A stretch of 64,000 bases of DNA from an uncultured Luminiphilus sp. (GTDB lineage Bacteria > Pseudomonadota > Gammaproteobacteria > Pseudomonadales > Halieaceae), in the NCBI GenBank assembly GCA_943787485.1, contig CALSMP010000020.1, positions 1 through 64,000 on the forward strand, read 5' to 3'. Below the pieces are notes generated by a model. That model saw only the letters and a list, made by a program, of their open reading frames with translations, was not told the origin of the DNA and did not search any database. A program made the translations under genes and the position numbers. How positions within the stretch are numbered: position 1 is the stretch's first letter; every line of letters begins with the position of its first letter. Shown here one piece after another: positions 54,858-64,000 of this stretch.

Positions 54858-55539
54858 TTGGCGGCCGCCCCTGTGAGGTGAGAAAACGATTTGCTTGGCC
54901 GAAATGGCCGCAGCCCAAAAATCCGCGATGTGCTGACAACGGAGAGGGATGAGACGCTTCCAGGACGCAGTGTTTTTTCCGATCGATCGCAGCCCCCTTT
55001 TGCTTTGCGTAAGCCCCCCAAAGCATAAAAACTGATGGGGGTGAAAAGCGATCGATTACCTCAACCACACGGTCGGTAAACTGCTCCCACCCCCTCCCCT
55101 GATGAGAGCCTGGCAAGCTTGCTTCAACCGTCAACACCGTATTGAGGAGTAATACGCCCGCTTGTGCCCAATGCTCAAGACAGCCATGGGCCGGTTTGGG
55201 GATACCCAAGTCTCGCTCGATTTCCTTAAAAATGTTTCGCAACGAGGGCGGAATGGCGACCGACCTAGGTACAGAAAAACTCAACCCGTGTGCCTGCCCC
55301 GCCCCATGATAAGGATCCTGACCGAGAATAACGACGCAAACAGCCTCAGGGGGAGTGCTCTCCAGCGCTGAAAAAATGTGCGGGCCCTTCGGATAAATCG
55401 TCTTACCCGCAGCCTTTTCCTCTCGCAGAAAGGCAGCGAGGGTGGTCATGTAGGGCTGACTGAACTCTTGACCCAGATGCTTTAACCATTCAGGTCGAAG
55501 CCTAACAGACCGCTCCGCATTAACCTTGTCATCCACCAT
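54835..55539 (-). CDS. ung: Uracil-DNA glycosylase
   Basis: A 234-residue family 1 enzyme removing uracil from DNA. The water-activating motif is [20 protein letters not shown], the uracil pocket Asn is in [13 protein letters not shown], and the minor-groove loop is [13 protein letters not shown]. It overlaps the end of ygfZ on the other strand. Confidence 0.97.
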   Translation of the reverse strand: MVDDKVNAERSVRLRPEWLKHLGQEFSQPYMTTLAAFLREEKAAGKTIYPKGPHIFSALESTPPEAVCVVILGQDPYHGAGQAHGLSFSVPRSVAIPPSLRNIFKEIERDLGIPKPAHGCLEHWAQAGVLLLNTVLTVEASLPGSHQGRGWEQFTDRVVEVIDRFSPPSVFMLWGAYAKQKGAAIDRKKHCVLEASHPSPLSAHRGFLGCGHFGQANRFLTSQGRPPINWALPD

Positions 55540-55709
55540 TAGTCACTCGCCATAAAAAGTTGCAATCATAACGGGCCACCGATGCTAGGCAGCCCCACAG
55601 TAATGGTGCCAGTCACACCGGATGCGGCTCAACAGCAAAGCCAAATTATCAAGCGCATCGCTGGTTTTTAAGACGATACCGATGGACAATAGCCCTGGGG
55701 AGACGATAG

Positions 55710-58700
55710 ATGAAAGAGCCAACAGACAGCGGATCATCGAGAACCGGCGATAACCAGACGGTAACGTTGCTAGCGAAGCAAACTCGGAGCTTGCTCGACG
55801 CCAAGCTTACGGCATTTTTCTCCGACCTGGCGGAGCAGCTGTTCACACTATCCTCAGTCACGACTCTTCCAAAATCCCTGAGGCCAAAGGCCTTTGAAGC
55901 TTATGCGCAAATGAAAGCGCAGCAGCGCGCGCTGGTAGAAGCGTATTTAAGAGATATCGACGATGGGTTTGTTAATCTCATAAATCCCGACAAGCCAACC
56001 CGGCACTCAGCCATCCGTCATAACGCCACCACCGATGAGCTCGACCTCATTGACTTGGACGAATTCAATGACGATCTGGCCATTAATCGGATGGCACAGA
56101 CTGCTTTGGGACGCCATTGGCGAGCTTTGGAGGCGATTACCCTTCGAGTCGCAAAGGCAGTCTCCGCAGATCCAAAACATATTGAGCTCCCCATTGGTCC
56201 GCAGAAGCTAGCGAAACTATATCGCAACAACACAAAAATCTTTGAGTTCGCCCCAGCGATTCTGCGAGAAATCGATCAATTCTTTTTAAAGGAACTCCTC
56301 CTTACCATGGGGGATATCTACAAGAAAAGTAACGAGCTTCTGACCGACAGGGGCTTAATGCCCGACATTGAAAAAAAGATTGATCTACAAGGCTCGCAAC
56401 TCGCTGACGATGTCGAGAAGGCAAAGCTAGAGACGCCTCAACAACCGCAACCCAAGGGCGGTTCATCACGCTTGAATTCTGATTTGATAGAGGATCAGCA
56501 GCAGGCACATGCTGCACCATCGAAGGAACAAACCGAGGATCACCTGGGAGCGGCGACGGGCCCCTACCTGAGCGACATGCTCTCGCCCGAACCAAGAACC
56601 TATGACGCAACCGAGACGACTCATGACCAACATGGCATACCTCATCGAAGCCAGGGATTGATGACTGAGCATGGAAATTACCTGCCCGGACGAAGTCATG
56701 CCGAGGGCAAGCGAGGGATTCCTGCGAGCAACCCACTCTCGACCCTCGACGGCGAGGTGCCCGGAGCGGAGCCCGATGAGAACCTCCCCCAAAAAGCGCG
56801 AGAGATTGCCAAGCACATTCTCGATTTACGCAAACAGGGAGTAACTGCCGACAGAATAGTTAATAGCGCTGTGAGACAACTCGATCTTGACCAGCTCACA
56901 CCTGAGTTTGCTCCACTTACACGAAGTGTTCAGTTGGTTGATAACCTCTACAGCACCATGGATAGTCATCTTGCGCTCTCTGAGGCCCACAAGAACAGCA
57001 TGAACACCGTTCGCCTTCCGCTAGCTCAGCTATCAATCAGTGAACCCAAGTTTTACCGAAATCCAGAGCATCCGGCCCGCCTGTTCATGGAGCGACTGAG
57101 CGAGGTTATGGCTCTTGCCCCAGAAAATAACCACCAAATTGCAAAAACAATTGATCAAATCACAACCAACCTCAACGAGTCTTTCGGAGAGGATACGATG
57201 GCATTCAGCCATGCTCTCGACCAGACCACCAACCTGGCGCTCCAGCTCCTCCGAAAACAGCAAACGGCCATTGATCGACTTATCGCGGCTGAGGAAGGAA
57301 GAGAAAAACGTTTCGAAGCTCAGCGCGCGGTGACTAAAGAACTGGAAGAGCTGTTTTCAGGCAGATTACTTACAACCCACTTTATAGAACTCGTTGGCTC
57401 AATCGCCGTAGATGGGCTGACTATTCTAGTCCTACAAAACGACGCGGACGCCTACCAACGAAGCTTGGAGCAACTCCTCGGCTGCGTTAAAACTCTTGAG
57501 TTGGGTGACGAATCGCTGCCGACTCTCGAATCGGCCAGCGCCAACCTGTCAACGTTGCGCCACGAGCTCCGCTTACCCGAGATCCTGCCCCCTGAACAGG
57601 AAACACTGTTTGAGCGCGTTGCTTCTGCAATGACAGGACAAATACCGAAGGATCCTTTCGACATCTATGCCGCGCCGCTCACAGGCATGGAAGAGCCCAC
57701 CTTCAGCAGACGACTGAAAGATCTGCCTCGCCTACAGCGCTGGGTACAACGCGCTCAAGATTTGGCGGTCGGCACTTGGGTAACCGATAAAGTCAAATCT
57801 AATGATAAGAAACATGTGCAACTCATATGGAAAAACGAAACCAGAACCCGATTTGTTTTTGTTACCGAGAAAGCCCAGAAATACAGAGAATTTAATGTCG
57901 TAACCTTGGCGCGATGGCTGGCGTGCAGACTTAATCCAGTACAACCTGCGGATCAGCTTTCCATTGTCGACCGAAGTCTGTTCAATGCATTAGAACAAAA
58001 GCAGCTAGAGATCTTCCAGACAGAGTTAGTGAAAGACACTGCACTTGACCTGGATGACTTTATGGACATGACTCACATGCACATTCGCAAGGCGCGGCGG
58101 AAAGGGGGTACACCCCAATGCGGAGTTGCCGTTGCCTCTACAGCAGACAATCACTCAGCGGTGCTATCGCTTTTTTCCTCGCTGCTCGCTAACACCAACT
58201 CGATATACGCCAAACTCGACGAGCATCATCTAGGTCTTATTGTACCGCTCGACGAATCCGCACTCCGGGCTAAACTGGCCCCTGCTAAAGAGGCAGGTCA
58301 AATCGCAGGCTTATCCGTAAAGGCTATAGACGGCGCCGATCGTGACGCCGCTATTTTTTGGCAAAAACTACGTTCGGAAACCGAAAGTGGTAGTCCACTG
58401 GCACCCGCTTCTGGCAGTACTGCGAGGACTTCAGCGCCAGAGATTCAGCGCTCAGTTGTCGAAACCCTCAAACGCCTGCAAGCGGATATGCCGCCAACGC
58501 TTACGTTTAGAACGATCGAAATTACAATCCCAAACGACAAGGCGGATACGAGAAAGAAGTATCAGGTGCTTTTAGATGGCACTCCTAGCATCGAACCTGA
58601 CATGGGGTCCTTGGGCAGCCACCACTCCACTGCACTCGCTATTGCGCTCGACTGCCTGAAGGTCAACGCCGTATGTGACATGGTTGAAAATCTCGTGAGT

Positions 58701-59207
58701 GCGAACCTGATGGTGCCTTGTTTTCATATAAACCTTTCGATTTCGGCAGCTAACCATCATCAATTTCTGGATTTCCTATTATCTGCTATTTCAAACAGCG
58801 GCATTGGTACCGATCGGCTTTGTTTTGAACTCCGCGACTCACTAAGGTTGCGAGAGTCAGCGGCTAGCCAAGATTTTAGTCGCGCCCTGCGGTCCATTGG
58901 TTGCCTGATCAGCATTGCCGAGGTGCACCCCAGTCGCGGAAGCACGGCCCAGCTGCAGGCGCTTCACCCCCACGTATTAGTGCTAAGCCAAGACATTGTG
59001 GGTGACTCTTCGAAGAGCACCGCAGAGGGCGATCTACAGCGCGCCATCACCGAATTACACCATATGATCGACGAAGATGTCGCACTGCGGGCAGAGATTG
59101 CCGCCGCCGAAGCAGTCAATCTCGGCATCGATATTGTCGAAACCATCGCGCAGTCAACCATAACCCCCGCGGAACTCAAGGCGCTTCAACCTGAGTTGCT
59201 CCGATGA
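55710..59207 (+). CDS. DUF1631 protein with degenerate GGDEF- and EAL-like C-terminus
   Basis: A 1165-residue cytoplasmic protein. Residues about 20-750 match DUF1631, with KAFEAYAQMKAQQRALVEAY, RHWRALEAITLRVA, and a C-terminal GTWVTDKVKS to FVFVTEKAQKYREFNV segment. Residues about 785-900 (FMDMTHMHIRKARRKGG, YAKLDEHHLGLIVPLDESAL) have the layout of a GGDEF domain without its active site. Residues about 910-1160 (LCFELRDSLRLRESA, LRSIGCLISIAEV, LHPHVLVLSQDIV) resemble an EAL domain that has lost the EAL and DDF residues. The start has GGGGAG upstream. Inference: a c-di-GMP-related scaffold or receptor, not an enzyme. Confidence 0.8.
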   Translation: MKEPTDSGSSRTGDNQTVTLLAKQTRSLLDAKLTAFFSDLAEQLFTLSSVTTLPKSLRPKAFEAYAQMKAQQRALVEAYLRDIDDGFVNLINPDKPTRHSAIRHNATTDELDLIDLDEFNDDLAINRMAQTALGRHWRALEAITLRVAKAVSADPKHIELPIGPQKLAKLYRNNTKIFEFAPAILREIDQFFLKELLLTMGDIYKKSNELLTDRGLMPDIEKKIDLQGSQLADDVEKAKLETPQQPQPKGGSSRLNSDLIEDQQQAHAAPSKEQTEDHLGAATGPYLSDMLSPEPRTYDATETTHDQHGIPHRSQGLMTEHGNYLPGRSHAEGKRGIPASNPLSTLDGEVPGAEPDENLPQKAREIAKHILDLRKQGVTADRIVNSAVRQLDLDQLTPEFAPLTRSVQLVDNLYSTMDSHLALSEAHKNSMNTVRLPLAQLSISEPKFYRNPEHPARLFMERLSEVMALAPENNHQIAKTIDQITTNLNESFGEDTMAFSHALDQTTNLALQLLRKQQTAIDRLIAAEEGREKRFEAQRAVTKELEELFSGRLLTTHFIELVGSIAVDGLTILVLQNDADAYQRSLEQLLGCVKTLELGDESLPTLESASANLSTLRHELRLPEILPPEQETLFERVASAMTGQIPKDPFDIYAAPLTGMEEPTFSRRLKDLPRLQRWVQRAQDLAVGTWVTDKVKSNDKKHVQLIWKNETRTRFVFVTEKAQKYREFNVVTLARWLACRLNPVQPADQLSIVDRSLFNALEQKQLEIFQTELVKDTALDLDDFMDMTHMHIRKARRKGGTPQCGVAVASTADNHSAVLSLFSSLLANTNSIYAKLDEHHLGLIVPLDESALRAKLAPAKEAGQIAGLSVKAIDGADRDAAIFWQKLRSETESGSPLAPASGSTARTSAPEIQRSVVETLKRLQADMPPTLTFRTIEITIPNDKADTRKKYQVLLDGTPSIEPDMGSLGSHHSTALAIALDCLKVNAVCDMVENLVSANLMVPCFHINLSISAANHHQFLDFLLSAISNSGIGTDRLCFELRDSLRLRESAASQDFSRALRSIGCLISIAEVHPSRGSTAQLQALHPHVLVLSQDIVGDSSKSTAEGDLQRAITELHHMIDEDVALRAEIAAAEAVNLGIDIVETIAQSTITPAELKALQPELLR

Positions 59208-59311
59208 CGCAGCATCCACAAGAGGGTGTCGAAGCGAGAGCTCATTGAGCAAAGGCACAACAGCAAGGTTGCGCGAAGTGTGACTCGTGATCATAGTCTA
59301 GAGGGCGAAGA

Positions 59312-60217
59312 CTAACCGCGCGGGTAGTTCGCTCGGCGAATACGTCGATAGGCTCGAATATTGTCCTGAACAATAAAAGCCAAACCGCACCACACCAGCA
59401 CAAAAGAAGACAAGGTCATAAAACTTATACTCTCACCCAGTAGAGTTTGCGCCACGATAAGTTGCAACGTCGGCCCCAAGTATGACAGCAAACCAACGGT
59501 AGAAAGTGGTAGCAGCCTTGCAGCAGTAATGTGGGTTAACAATGGAATTGCCGTAAAAGCCCCTGCGAACAGCAAAAAGAGATCCGTCTTCAAACCAAAC
59601 TGGCCAAATCCAGCTCCCTGGTAAAACAGAATCCAAAATAGGCCTACAGGCATGAGAAAAAGTGACTCCAAGAACAGGCCCTGCACGGCGTCAACACTCA
59701 CTTGCTTCCTGATCACGCTGTATAACGCGAAGGACAACGCGAGTGATAGTGACACGATAGGTAGCCCTCCCTCCGCCACGACCTGAACACCGATTCCCAG
59801 CACTGCCAACGCGATAGCAACCCGCTGCGGCACCGACGGCACTTCGCGAAAGACCACCACCCCAGCCACGACTGTCAAAATGGGCAGTAAGAAATATCCC
59901 AAACTGGCTTCAGTCGCGCGTCCGGTCGTTACGGCATAGAGAAAAACACCCCAATTAATGGAAATCAAAAACGCGGCAACTGCCATCACACGCATGACCG
60001 CCCAGTTTGTTAAGAACCCCAGCGTAGAACCCAGTCTTCCAACCATCAGAATGACAAGCAGTGCCGCAGGTAGCGTCCAGGTGGCGCGATGCGCCAGCAC
60101 ATCAATCGGCGCGACGGGTTTGGTTTCCATCCAGTACAGCGCCGCCGCACCCCAGACCGAGTTTGCAATCAGGCTTAGGAAAATACCGAGCCGGCGACCA
60201 TTTGTGCCGACGCTCAA
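59312..60217 (-). CDS. rarD: RarD-type EamA transporter
   Basis: A 301-residue permease with ten hydrophobic helices and duplicate EamA halves. LSLIANSVWGAAALYWM, LAHRATWTLPAA, SINWGVFLYAV and GYFLLPILTVVAG are typical of RarD proteins. The start is a TTG at 60217 whose bases overlap the TGA of the TauE-type gene (TTGA); AGGAGGG lies five bases upstream. A start at 60277 would overlap the neighbour by 64 bases. Confidence 0.88.
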   Translation of the reverse strand: MSVGTNGRRLGIFLSLIANSVWGAAALYWMETKPVAPIDVLAHRATWTLPAALLVILMVGRLGSTLGFLTNWAVMRVMAVAAFLISINWGVFLYAVTTGRATEASLGYFLLPILTVVAGVVVFREVPSVPQRVAIALAVLGIGVQVVAEGGLPIVSLSLALSFALYSVIRKQVSVDAVQGLFLESLFLMPVGLFWILFYQGAGFGQFGLKTDLFLLFAGAFTAIPLLTHITAARLLPLSTVGLLSYLGPTLQLIVAQTLLGESISFMTLSSFVLVWCGLAFIVQDNIRAYRRIRRANYPRG

Positions 60218-60954
60218 AGCACGCCCTCCTGAGTAGCAATCCAGACCATACGCACTGCCAGCAGCGTGATCATCCAACGAAAAATAGCGAAAAAATTAGC
60301 CGCGGGAACCCGCTTTCTCAATAGAGTGCCCAGCCAGGATCCCGCGACAGATCCTGCAGACATAGCTACGATCACCTCCCACCACGATGCAAAAGCGACT
60401 CCGAGAAGACTGAAGGCAATCACACGCACTCCGTGATTTATCATCATGTACAGACCCGTATTAACAACCAGCCAGTCCCGCTGTTGACTGTGCTGACTAA
60501 GCACTGAAGCACCCAACGGCCCTGTGCCACCGGCAAGCATACCCAACCCTGTCTGATAAAAACCCAGCACCACAAACGCCGACTTGCCAGTTAGCTGCGG
60601 ACTCGCTATCGGCACCCATGTCACAACCAAAATTAATAGGCCTGCAAACAGGGGCAGTAAATCCAGACTCACCCAATCAGCCCACTGAGCACCCAACAGT
60701 GCGCCGACAACACTTCCACAAGTAAAAGGGAGAATGATATGCCATGCGATATGACGGAGGTCGAAGGCCACCCGACTTGCGTTGCTGAAAAACTGCACGT
60801 AGGCATGAACCGGAATAACTGCCGATATGGGCACTAAACCCGGCATGACAAGCAACAGAATCACGCCGCCGCCCAGTCCAAAAGTGCCACTGATCGCTGA
60901 TGTAGACAGTGCCACCAACGACAGCACGACGATATTGAGGAGTTCACTGCTCAT
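60214..60954 (-). CDS. TauE/SafE family permease
   Basis: A 246-residue membrane protein of the TauE/SafE (DUF81) family. The signature STSAISGTFGLGGGVILLLVM, the repeated GTGPLGASVL motif and about eight helices are present. Members export sulfite, sulfoacetate or other organic anions. The start at 60954 fits the family; 14 more codons are open upstream. It is coupled to rarD by a four-base overlap. Confidence 0.85.
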   Translation of the reverse strand: MSSELLNIVVLSLVALSTSAISGTFGLGGGVILLLVMPGLVPISAVIPVHAYVQFFSNASRVAFDLRHIAWHIILPFTCGSVVGALLGAQWADWVSLDLLPLFAGLLILVVTWVPIASPQLTGKSAFVVLGFYQTGLGMLAGGTGPLGASVLSQHSQQRDWLVVNTGLYMMINHGVRVIAFSLLGVAFASWWEVIVAMSAGSVAGSWLGTLLRKRVPAANFFAIFRWMITLLAVRMVWIATQEGVL

Positions 60955-61002
60955 AACAGCACAATTTAGCTTGCCACCGTAGACACCGAAGGGCACCGAT
61001 TG

Positions 61003-64000
61003 TCATGCCAGTGGCTGCCATATCGAATGGACGGGGAAGTACAACCCACCGCGGACCTCGACAACGCTTTCGTCCAGCTGCGCAAGCAACTCGACATAGT
61101 GCATGACTTGGTCTCGATAGTGCGTTAATTCTCGCTTTAGAAATTGCTCCATGCTTTCACCCGCCATCGGTTGACTGGTCTTATAGTCCACCACCCATCG
61201 GATGCCGGTATCGTCATCAACAAAAGTACGATCAACCACGCGCGACTCCATTCCCTCTTCTGCCATCGTATCTAGAACCAATTCGCTGTCAGCATGGGAT
61301 CTCCTTTTCAGGATCCAGCGACCCCGCTCATCCGTGAGAGTCCGACGAATTAATGCGTTTACTTTCTCTTGAGCATCCAAAAGAGTGGCGCCTCTCCAAG
61401 CCTGAGGAGCGAAGCGATAGCTCAATAGCAGCTAGCAGCGGCTCATCAAGGTCATCAGGCAGCGTTGACCTGTGGGACAGCAACTCCAGCGCGCGATGAC
61501 TACCAGTACCCACCGCTCGGTCGACTCGATTGCCCTCCCGATACAAGACACCTTTGTCGATTTGCCTGCCGCCAAAGGTTGCGCTCTCCGAATCACCCGC
61601 TGGGGTTCGACCCTGACCAACCATCGCAGGCTCTGACATCTTCACAAGCGGGAGCGCATCCAGCGGCAGGCGACAAAACCCCTCCTCCACCGACTCCTGC
61701 TCCGGCGCCAGCGGCTGTTTCACATCATCGGGGTGAAAGATAACCTCTTCACTCACCGCTTCACGTAAAACACCAAGCCCGGTGCCGCTGGACGGCCAGT
61801 GCGGCCAATCCTGCGTCGGATTATGGCCAGCACTAATACACACGCTGTTTCTGGCGCGGGTGACACCCACGTAAACAAGACGACGCAATTCAGCCGCGTC
61901 TTTTTTTCTCTGCAACCAATTGAGGTAGTTATAGAGACTGGGCTCTTCTGGACTGCGACGATCATTAGCCGCAATCAAAAGCCCGTCCACGGAACCAGAG
62001 GATAGCCAATGCCATCTCAGCAGATCCCGGCCTTGACCTCCGATAGTTTTATGCATCATCGGCATGAAAACGTGATCGAACTGCAGGCCTTTTGCCTTGT
62101 GTAAGGTCATTATTTCGACCGATGAGTGCTCGGCTACCTGCTCGGCATAGAGCGTGTTGAGATGCTGGTTAATCCGGGATAGATCGAGCCCAGCCCCAAC
62201 ATTTTCTGCTTCAGCAAGAAGATCCAAAAAACGTCGAGCTTCATTGCGCCCAGCATCATCTAGCGCTAAATCTGCGCCTAGACGCTGCCAACTCTGCTCA
62301 ACCCACACCGCTAAGCCCATACGATCGCGATGTGCCATGGACCAGCTTAGGGCATTCAATACATGTTGTGCCCGCTGATACTCCTCTTCGCCATGAGGCA
62401 CCGGGGTCCTTTGCTCGCGCTCTTTCAACCACTGGCGCAGCGACGCTCGAAGTGAGAAAGGCCGCGGGCCAGAGGACTGCACCAATGCCTCGATTGTGTC
62501 TAGGGACAGACCACACCAAGGGCCGCGGAGTAACGATACCGCTGCCACCTCGTCCGCGGGGTTTGCCAACCACCGACACAGGCTAAGCAGGTCCCGGATA
62601 GCAGGCCGATATTTTAAGAGGTCAAAATCTCGCGCGATGTAGTCAATGCCAGCATGCTCCAGCGCCTCTATGATTGGTAAAGCATGCGATCTCGCACGCA
62701 CCAGAATGGCAATGGTCGACTCGGGTTCCTGTGTCCTAAGCGACATAAGCCGCTCGACGACAAACGCGGCCTCATTCAGGCCACCTTCATCTTCAATGAC
62801 ATGAACGCCGACAGCTGGCGACTCACCGGCGGCGCGGGTCGCCTCAGCACAAACATGTCGCACTTGACCCCGAGAGGGATCATCCGTTGTTGGGAGGATC
62901 TTGGCAAAGACGCGATTCACCCAGTCAACGACACCCTGGGTCGATCTAAAATTACTGCGAAGCTCCAGAGGCTCTAATTCAAGGCCGTTCAGCCCCTGAT
63001 TGCGCGCCTGGAGAAAAATACCGACGTTGGCATAGCGAAATCCATAAATTGACTGCATCCCATCGCCGACTAAAAACAGGGTCCGCGGTGCGAGTCCTGA
63101 GCGATTATGCTCAGCCCACCCCCGGGTAAGACGAGTTAACAGCCGATATTGCTGATCGGAGGTGTCTTGAAATTCGTCGACCAATATATGCTGTAACTGA
63201 TAATCAAACCGTAGGGCGAGATCAGTGGGGTCATCTTCTCTCCCTAGGGCCTGCTCGGCCGCTAGCGCGATATGACTATAGTCGACACAGCCCTCTTGCT
63301 GAAAAACAAGAAGTAACTGCGCCTGAAGAACAGGTAACAAGTGGCTCAGATGGAGTACCAACCCCCAACTCGGGTCTCCCTCGCTAGTATGCGGAAGCCT
63401 CAGGCACTCTTCGAACAATTCCAGCCAGGAGGCTGACTCGCTAGATAAGACCGCCACAAGCTCGGCAAGTTGCCGCTTTTCTGATGTGTCTTCAGGGGGA
63501 AAGCCTTGATTCTTGTTCCAAACTTTCCGCCACTCTCCTTTCTTGGTTATCAACAGCGATAAGGCTTGCTGCCACGCTGGCACATCGTCAACTTGATAAC
63601 TGTAATCGTCACGATAAATGAGGCTTTTACGCGGGAGCCCAAGGCGATCGCAGGAGTGATTCAACAAATCGAACAAGGTTTTTGCATGCTCACCCAGATC
63701 AGCAGCCAAGGTTGCCAGTACCGACTCACAGAGCGCGGTGACCGTCTCAACAAGCTGCCTCTCGGCATCCTCGGGGGCATGGTGCATCCCCAGGCGCCCC
63801 GCCCAATCAGCTCGCCGATTTAACAGCGCGACAAGCAGCTCCTTAAGCCTTCCCCAGTCATTATCAAAATGGAGGAGCAGTGCTCTCAGTGCTGCGCCGG
63901 TTGCATCCTGGGAATCTGTTTGTTCAAGCAACTGGTCAACAGCTTGACTGAAGAGTGGACCCGACTGCGGCGTAACATCGACTGAACCGCCTAGCGCACT
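61003..64000 (-). pseudogene. RecB/AddA-type helicase-nuclease, 3' part, one frameshift
   Basis: A UvrD-family helicase with a C-terminal PD-(D/E)XK nuclease; the start lies beyond the window edge, as the frame is open to base 64000. Helicase motifs: ILVDEFQDTSDQQYRLL, FLVGDGMQSIYGFRYA, LELRSNFRSTQGVV, MTLHKAKGLQFDHV and VYVGVTRARNSV. The nuclease has GIRWVVDYKTSQ. Near 61379-61382 an extra base in a run of four A (T on the coding strand) splits helicase and nuclease; removing it restores ERRHSLDAQEKVNALI. It is probably part of an AddAB/RecBC-like exonuclease. Confidence 0.82.

Overview
The window is a densely packed chromosomal segment of a marine-type gammaproteobacterium. The rpoE-rseA-rseB-rseC-mucD-lepA-lepB-rnc-era-recO order, the cysM-relA-mazG string, a PspF/PspABC system, a lysine/alanine repeat histone-H1-like protein and the many acyl-CoA, aldehyde and amine catabolic genes fit an oligotrophic heterotroph related to Pseudomonas/Cellvibrionales (OM60/NOR5-Halieaceae is my best guess, by inference only). 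I see no rRNA, tRNA, CRISPR, prophage, integrase or insertion sequence, and no gene-free stretch above about 300 bases. The longest gene-poor gaps are 14862-15093, 28910-29125 and 13222-13396.

Layout. 1-2467: end of a transporter, then a PLP decarboxylase and a WYL regulator, together broken by six single-base frameshifts. 2612-8649: small unknown protein, DUF429 protein, ppk with DUF808 and a universal stress protein, alpha/beta hydrolase. 8754-13221: D-aminoacylase-like amidohydrolase, then the phage-shock region: pspC, pspB, pspA and a small membrane gene on the minus strand, reading away from pspF, with a sigma-54 promoter and three regularly spaced dyads between them. 13397-28909: a catabolic block with gabD (frameshifted), two class III aminotransferases, aldehyde dehydrogenase, glycerol kinase, PhyH-type dioxygenase, acyl-CoA dehydrogenase, DUF885 peptidase, SMP-30-like protein, FMN reductase, cytochrome b561 and M20 hydrolase. 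29011-37896: a secreted protein with a stop codon in its signal region, DUF442 protein, lipoprotein, purC, trpS, M18 peptidase, uppP, tsaB, mobA-like, the H1-like protein and adk. 38042-51676: the long minus-strand housekeeping and envelope-stress block from rpoE to mazG. 51840-64000: nadB, sdhE, ygfZ, ung, a 1165-residue DUF1631 protein with degenerate GGDEF/EAL-like C-terminal regions, rarD, a TauE-type permease and the 3' part of a RecB/AddA-type helicase-nuclease.

Two envelope-stress circuits lie in the window, sigma-E (rpoE with its own recognisable promoter) and Psp (sigma-54 with PspF). The most promising new item is the 65-residue membrane protein placed first in the psp operon. A technical point matters for reading the window: all eight frameshifts I can reconstruct are +1 insertions in homopolymers, which points to sequencing or assembly error at least as strongly as to gene decay.
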